Positions 60,350 to 64,000 of a DNA stretch of 64,000 nucleotides are shown here, one piece after another (the first letter of the stretch is position 1; each line of letters begins with the position of its first letter). The notes under the pieces were generated by a model that was not told the DNA's origin, did no database searches, and worked only from the letters and a program-made list of their open reading frames with translations. The position numbers were made by a program, and so were the translations under genes. The DNA lies in the NCBI RefSeq assembly GCF_016798245.1, contig NZ_JAEUZA010000001.1:294221-358220 (forward strand), given 5' to 3'. Source of the stretch: Alkalicoccobacillus gibsonii. GTDB lineage: Bacteria > Bacillota > Bacilli > Bacillales > Bacillaceae_D.

Positions 60350-60451
60350 TTATAAGCCTCCCAGACCTGCAACTCCCATAAACATTCCGCTTAATATAAT
60401 CGCAACAAGCATGATATAAATCACAACTTTTTGTAATCCTTTTCTTTGCAT
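60350..60451 (-). CDS. prli42: Stressosome-associated Prli42-type miniprotein
   Basis: A 33-residue membrane miniprotein: MQRKGLQKVVIYIMLVAIIL, then SGMFMGVAGLGGL. A basic N-terminus and single membrane helix match Prli42. In Listeria, Prli42 anchors the stressosome RsbR to the membrane and links to sigma-B activation. AGGAGTG lies upstream. Function here is inferred from family similarity. Confidence 0.82.
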   Translation of the reverse strand: MQRKGLQKVVIYIMLVAIILSGMFMGVAGLGGL

Positions 60452-60547
60452 CGATTCAACACACTCCTATAAACAAAATCTTCTACGTCCTATTTTACTT
60501 GCTTAGATGCAATCGGACAAGAGTATCAACTAAAAAAGGAGAAAGAA

Positions 60548-60961
60548 ATGACAATCCAATGGCAGGATACCGGGGCTCATATAGCCATCGCTGTTCATTC
60601 TATCGAGCAAGCAAAGAAGTTCTATGAACAAACGCTTGGTTTGAATTTAATTAAAGAAGAAACAGTGGATGATCAACAAGTAAATGTGGCATTCTTTTCT
60701 TCTGGCTCACTAATGATTGAATTGATAGAACCACTGACAAAAGAGAGTCCAGTCGCCTTATTTCTCAAAAAACGTGGTGAAGGCATTCATCATCTTGCGC
60801 TAGGAACGAGTCACATCGATCAAACGATGCATACGCTCACTGAAAGAGGCATTCAATTTACAAAAGACAAAAGCACTAAGGGAGCAAATGGAGCTCATAT
60901 CGCTTTTATTTCTCCGACTCAAACGCATGGTGTCTTGTTAGAAGTTTGCCAGAAGCAGTAG
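60548..60961 (+). CDS. yqjC: Methylmalonyl-CoA epimerase / VOC protein (YqjC)
   Basis: A 137-residue vicinal oxygen chelate enzyme. Metal ligands are visible: HIAIAVHSIEQAKKFYEQTLGL, then IELIEP, GIHHLALG and VLLEVCQ. It resembles methylmalonyl-CoA epimerase. The usual downstream partner, a carboxylase (yqjD), is missing; yqjE follows directly. AAAAAGGAGAAAG precedes the ATG. Confidence 0.85.
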   Translation: MTIQWQDTGAHIAIAVHSIEQAKKFYEQTLGLNLIKEETVDDQQVNVAFFSSGSLMIELIEPLTKESPVALFLKKRGEGIHHLALGTSHIDQTMHTLTERGIQFTKDKSTKGANGAHIAFISPTQTHGVLLEVCQKQ

Positions 60962-61025
60962 GTCACACGTGTAACAGAAATGATTTTGCTGTAGGATAAA
61001 AGGGAAACGGAGGCTTAACATACAT

Positions 61026-62144
61026 ATGATAAATGAAACAAGAGTAAAAGAAGAATTTATTGAACTTGTGAAAATTGATTCAGAAACTGGTAATGAAGGT
61101 GAGATCGCCAAGCATCTAAAAAAATCATTTTCAGAGCTAGGTCTAGAAGTGTACGAAGATGATGCAGCTGCTCAAACAGGACATGGTGCAGGCAATTTAA
61201 TAGCCACTCTTCCGGCTACAGATCACAAAAGCAACCGCACTCCTATTTACTTTACCTCACATATGGATACTGTGGTTCCGGGTAGACAAATCAAACCAAA
61301 GGAAGAAGACGGTTATATTGTAACCGATGGAACAACCATTCTAGGAGCAGATGACAAAGCAGGACTTGCAGCGATGTTTGAAGCGATTCGAGTCTTAAAA
61401 GAAGAGAAGCTGGAGCATGGTACCATTCAATTTATCATTACGGTTGGTGAAGAGTCTGGTCTAGTGGGTGCAAGAGTGCTTGAAAAAGACCGAATCCAAG
61501 CTAAATTTGGATATGCACTTGATAGTGATGGACCAGTTGGGGATATCATTGTTGCTGCACCATCTCAAGCAAAGATTCATGCCAAAATTTTTGGGCGTAC
61601 AGCACATGCTGGAGTAGAGCCCGAAAAAGGGATCTCTGCAATAACGGTAGCAGCAAAAGCTGTATCTAAAATGCCTTTAGGAAGAATTGATTCAGAAACA
61701 ACGGCTAATATTGGGCGCTTTGAAGGTGGAAGTCAAACCAATATTGTATGTGATTACGTCGAGGTACTTGCTGAAGCGCGTTCGCTAGAAGAAGAGAAAC
61801 TTCATAAGCAAGTTGAAAAAATGAAGCAGGCGTTTGAAGAAGCAGCTAACATGATGGGGACATCGGCAGAAGTAAATGTTGAGATTACGTATCCAGGTTA
61901 TAAGAAATCTGATGCAGATCAAGTCGTACAAATCGCACAAGCTGCAATGAAGAAGATAGGTAGGGAATCAAGGTTGCTTGAAAGTGGAGGCGGAAGTGAT
62001 GCGAACATCATCGCCGGTCTAGGCATTCCTACTGTAAACCTTGCGATCGGGTATGAAAACATTCATACAACAGATGAAAAAATGCCACTTGCAGAATTAG
62101 TGAAAGCAGCAGAGGCAATCATAGCCATTACTCAAGAGGTATAG
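61026..62144 (+). CDS. yqjE: M20 family metallopeptidase YqjE (tripeptidase T-like)
   Basis: A 372-residue zinc peptidase. Metal-binding TSHMDTVVPG (His near 79), GADDKAG (Asp), VGEESGLVG (Glu pair) and a terminal AIGYENIHTTDEKM (His) are clear. The dimerisation domain lies at about 185-290 with IFGRTAHAGVEPEKG. Substrate peptides are unknown. AACGGAGG precedes the ATG. Confidence 0.92.
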   Translation: MINETRVKEEFIELVKIDSETGNEGEIAKHLKKSFSELGLEVYEDDAAAQTGHGAGNLIATLPATDHKSNRTPIYFTSHMDTVVPGRQIKPKEEDGYIVTDGTTILGADDKAGLAAMFEAIRVLKEEKLEHGTIQFIITVGEESGLVGARVLEKDRIQAKFGYALDSDGPVGDIIVAAPSQAKIHAKIFGRTAHAGVEPEKGISAITVAAKAVSKMPLGRIDSETTANIGRFEGGSQTNIVCDYVEVLAEARSLEEEKLHKQVEKMKQAFEEAANMMGTSAEVNVEITYPGYKKSDADQVVQIAQAAMKKIGRESRLLESGGGSDANIIAGLGIPTVNLAIGYENIHTTDEKMPLAELVKAAEAIIAITQEV

Positions 62145-62150
62145 ATATAC

Positions 62151-62190
62151 AAAAAAGGACATTTGCCCAAAAGCATGTCCTTTTTTTCAT
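62151..62190. terminator. Bidirectional terminator after yqjE
   Basis: AAAGGACAT (62154-62162) pairs with ATGTCCTTT (62175-62183), flanked by A and T runs. Confidence 0.88.
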
Positions 62191-62194
62191 GATA

Positions 62195-62401
62195 TTAATG
62201 AAGGAATGTCATAGAGAGATTGTTCGTTTGACCAAATTCTAAACTTTCTAAGATCATTTCTTCAGTATCTCCAATTTGTTCAGATATTTCAGTAATGGTA
62301 GGCGTAAATCCTGTCGTTTGTTTGTGCAGGCGGAGATAAGTAAATACCTTTCGTAAAGTGATGTCGTACTCTGATATCGTATGGTTCACTATAAAGGTCA
62401 T
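62195..62401 (-). CDS. Small protein resembling sigma-70 region 3
   Basis: A 68-residue helical protein: MTFIVNHTISEYDITLRKVF, then TYLRLHKQTTGFTPTITEIS and EQIGDTEEMILESLEFGQTN. The segment around TPTITEISEQIGDTEEMILESLEFG resembles region 3 of sigma-B/F-type factors (PTVEEIAEELG...EVLEALE). No promoter-recognition domains are present. GGGAGGTG lies before the ATG at 62401. Convergent with yqjE. Function unknown; the sigma-like match is my inference. Confidence 0.6.
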   Translation of the reverse strand: MTFIVNHTISEYDITLRKVFTYLRLHKQTTGFTPTITEISEQIGDTEEMILESLEFGQTNNLSMTFLH

Positions 62402-62551
62402 GTTCTGCCGCACCTCCCGTATACATAGGGGGAATTTATTAATAACCTAGTATAATACCACCTTATACCATTCGTTATCAAGTTGCAAGCAAACTTTCTT
62501 TTAAAAACGAACATTCTTTCGTATAATAGAGTGTAGAAGGAGGGGTTTTCC

Positions 62552-63790
62552 ATGCGTATCTTATTTCATGTCGATATGAATAGCTTCTTTGCTTCGGTTG
62601 AACTATCGTTTAGACCGGAATTAAGAGGCAAACCAGTTGCAGTAGCTGGAAGTGTGGAGGATCGTCGGGGCATTATTGTTACTAGTACATATGAAGCACG
62701 GGCAAAAGGTGTAAGAACCGCTATGCCTGTTTGGCAGGCAAAGAAAGTGTGTCCTGAGCTTATCTTACTTAAATCAAACTTTGATCGCTATCGTACGGCA
62801 TCAAGAAACATGTTTGAAATCTTGCGCTCCTATACATCGTTAGTTGAACCGGTTTCAATTGATGAAGGGTATATGGATGTGACTCAATATCATGGGCAGG
62901 TTCATCCTTACGTATTAGCAGAACAAATTCAGGAGCATTTACTCCGAGACATGAATCTCCCTTGTAGTATTGGCATCGCACCAAATAAGTTTCTTGCTAA
63001 AATGGCGAGTGATATGAAAAAACCGAATGGAATTACCATCCTACGAAAAAGAGAATTACCTGAAAAGCTCTGGCCACTCTCGATTCACGAGATGCAAGGA
63101 ATTGGCAAAAAGACAGTTAGTAAGTGGGAAAAGGCAAATATTCTTACCATTGGAGATCTTGCTCAAGCAGATCCTCTTTTTATTGCGGAGAAGTTTGGGT
63201 CTACGGCGCTTAAGCTCCAAAAAAGAGCCCAGGGTCATGATAACCGACCCGTAAATCCAGACTCCATTCACGAATTTAAAAGCATAGGTAACTCTACAAC
63301 TTTACCTAGAGATACATCAAATGAACAAAAGATTGAAACCATCTTAAAACAGCTAGCTGATTCAGTTAGTAGCCGATTAGGGAAAAAGAATGTTGTTGCA
63401 TATGGTATACAACTTACGATTAAATATCACGATTGGAAAATAACAAATAAAAGTGAGAAGGTCTCAGATGCTTTTCATACAACAGATGAAATCTACTTTC
63501 GCGCTAAAGCACTATTTAAGCGGGCCTGGAACAATAAGCCTATTAGACTCCTTGGGATTAGTACATATGATCTTGTTGATAAGCAGGATGCATTTAAACA
63601 ATTAAACTTATTCACCCAAGAAAAAGATCAAAAGGATTATCAAATTCAACAAGCAATGCAAACCATTCAGGATAAATTTGGTCAGCATGCTCTGATTAAA
63701 GGAGCAAACGGGTACGAGGCAAGAAGAAAATGGATTGAACAACGTTCGTTACGGGGGACAAGCCTTGAAAAACCGGATCAACAGGAATAA
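62552..63790 (+). CDS. yqjH: DNA polymerase IV (Y-family, PolY1)
   Basis: A 412-residue translesion polymerase (DinB type). Motifs: FHVDMNSFFASVEL with the first metal Asp, VTSTYEARAKGVRTAMP, SIDEGYMDVT with the second metal site near residue 104, and GIAPNKFLAKMASDMKKPNG. A little-finger domain follows. The beta-clamp motif QLNLF lies near residue 350. It matches B. subtilis YqjH/PolY1. AAGGAGGGG precedes the ATG. Confidence 0.95.
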   Translation: MRILFHVDMNSFFASVELSFRPELRGKPVAVAGSVEDRRGIIVTSTYEARAKGVRTAMPVWQAKKVCPELILLKSNFDRYRTASRNMFEILRSYTSLVEPVSIDEGYMDVTQYHGQVHPYVLAEQIQEHLLRDMNLPCSIGIAPNKFLAKMASDMKKPNGITILRKRELPEKLWPLSIHEMQGIGKKTVSKWEKANILTIGDLAQADPLFIAEKFGSTALKLQKRAQGHDNRPVNPDSIHEFKSIGNSTTLPRDTSNEQKIETILKQLADSVSSRLGKKNVVAYGIQLTIKYHDWKITNKSEKVSDAFHTTDEIYFRAKALFKRAWNNKPIRLLGISTYDLVDKQDAFKQLNLFTQEKDQKDYQIQQAMQTIQDKFGQHALIKGANGYEARRKWIEQRSLRGTSLEKPDQQE

Positions 63791-63869
63791 GTGTAGGCAT
63801 ACTCTATTAATTAGAAGAGTTAAATGACCGATATGTTAAGTAACAGATTGTAGGGCGGGAGTGTATGAT

Positions 63870-64000
63870 ATGCAGGTGAATCCTCTAACTAGTAGGAATG
63901 TAGTTCCCACTGAGAAATCGTTAAAGCAGGGAGAAGTGTTGCGTGGTACTTCGATTCAACCGATCTCTGAAACAGAAGCAACGATAAACGTACGTGGAAA
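63870..64000 (+). CDS. Start of an unidentified gene (partial)
   Basis: An open frame from an ATG at 63870 to the window edge: MQVNPLTSRNVVPTEKSLKQ, then GEVLRGTSIQPISETEATIN and VRGK. GGGAGTG lies about 8 nt before the ATG. Too short to assign; the Ser/Thr/Pro-rich opening recalls secretion- or flagellar-type proteins such as hook-length regulators, but this is a guess. Confidence 0.55.
   Translation, partial: MQVNPLTSRNVVPTEKSLKQGEVLRGTSIQPISETEATINVRG

Overview
The window comes from the chromosome of a low-GC, endospore-forming Bacillaceae species. Gene order follows the Bacillus subtilis yqf-yqg-yqj segment: trmK-yqfO-ispH-yqfQ-cshB-nfo-yqfT, znuC-znuB-zur-yqfW-yqfX-ispG-yqfZ, sodA-yqgE-pbpA, rpmG-yqgN-gluP-yqgQ-glcK-yqgU, and yqjA-yqjB-yqjC-yqjE-polY1. 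A SpoVAF-type germination protein and a sporulation-kinase-like histidine kinase point to a spore former. A BCCT transporter and a Na+/phosphate symporter would suit a salt- or alkali-adapted relative, Alkalihalobacillus-like. That last point is inference.

Layout. 1-8.4 kb: YqfO, IspH, a CarD-like factor, YqfQ, the DEAD-box helicase CshB, endonuclease IV, YqfT, an orphan histidine kinase and a lytic transglycosylase. 8.4-13.6 kb: a zinc-uptake operon (znuCB-zur) behind a promoter with a Zur-box-like site, then YqfW with an overlooked 49-residue zinc-ribbon miniprotein, YqfX, IspG and YqfZ. 13.7-19.3 kb: an MFS exporter, a DUF1002 protein, an NfeD protein, a DUF1189 protein and a Na+/Pi symporter. 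19.4-20.0 kb: five tRNA genes (Asn, Met, His, Ile2, Ser). 20.03-20.53 kb: a striking non-coding array, described below. 20.7-26.7 kb: sodA, yqgE, a probable 6S RNA, pbpA and a citrate transporter behind a cre site. 26.8-32.2 kb: two small membrane proteins on the minus strand and an alpha-glucan operon (DUF4912, a GH57-GT4 fusion, an unknown protein). The pst phosphate operon of B. subtilis is not in this place. 32.2-43.2 kb: zinc-free-type L33, yqgN, DUF92, an E1-like ThiF/MoeB protein, a 66-residue protein with an apparently non-canonical start, rhomboid protease, SpoVAF-like protein, YueI, YqgQ, glucokinase, aspartase and lipoprotein YqgU. 43.2-47.0 kb: a TPP riboswitch with a terminator and thiE-thiS-thiG-thiO-thiD. 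47.0-58.7 kb: a DUF1385-YqgV fusion, yjcFGH, PgpA, two divergent Xre regulators, fumarase, msrAB, the YvrJ/DUF2922/DUF1659 trio, a BCCT transporter, a PilZ protein and a LysE exporter. 58.7-64 kb: the yqj genes, a Prli42-type miniprotein, a small sigma-region-3-like protein and DNA polymerase Y1.

The most unusual feature is at 20029-20528, just after the tRNA operon terminator. A short (A)NCAAG-type anchor recurs 25 times at intervals of 19-21 bp, mean 20.6 bp, close to two helical turns. Accumulated phase error stays within about 1.5 bp over 494 bp. The whole array also shows an older 266-bp (13-unit) duplication: anchors of the first half map onto those of the second half. It has no open reading frame and is not CRISPR-like. 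It looks like a helically phased protein-binding or nucleoid-organising array that I cannot assign to any known system.
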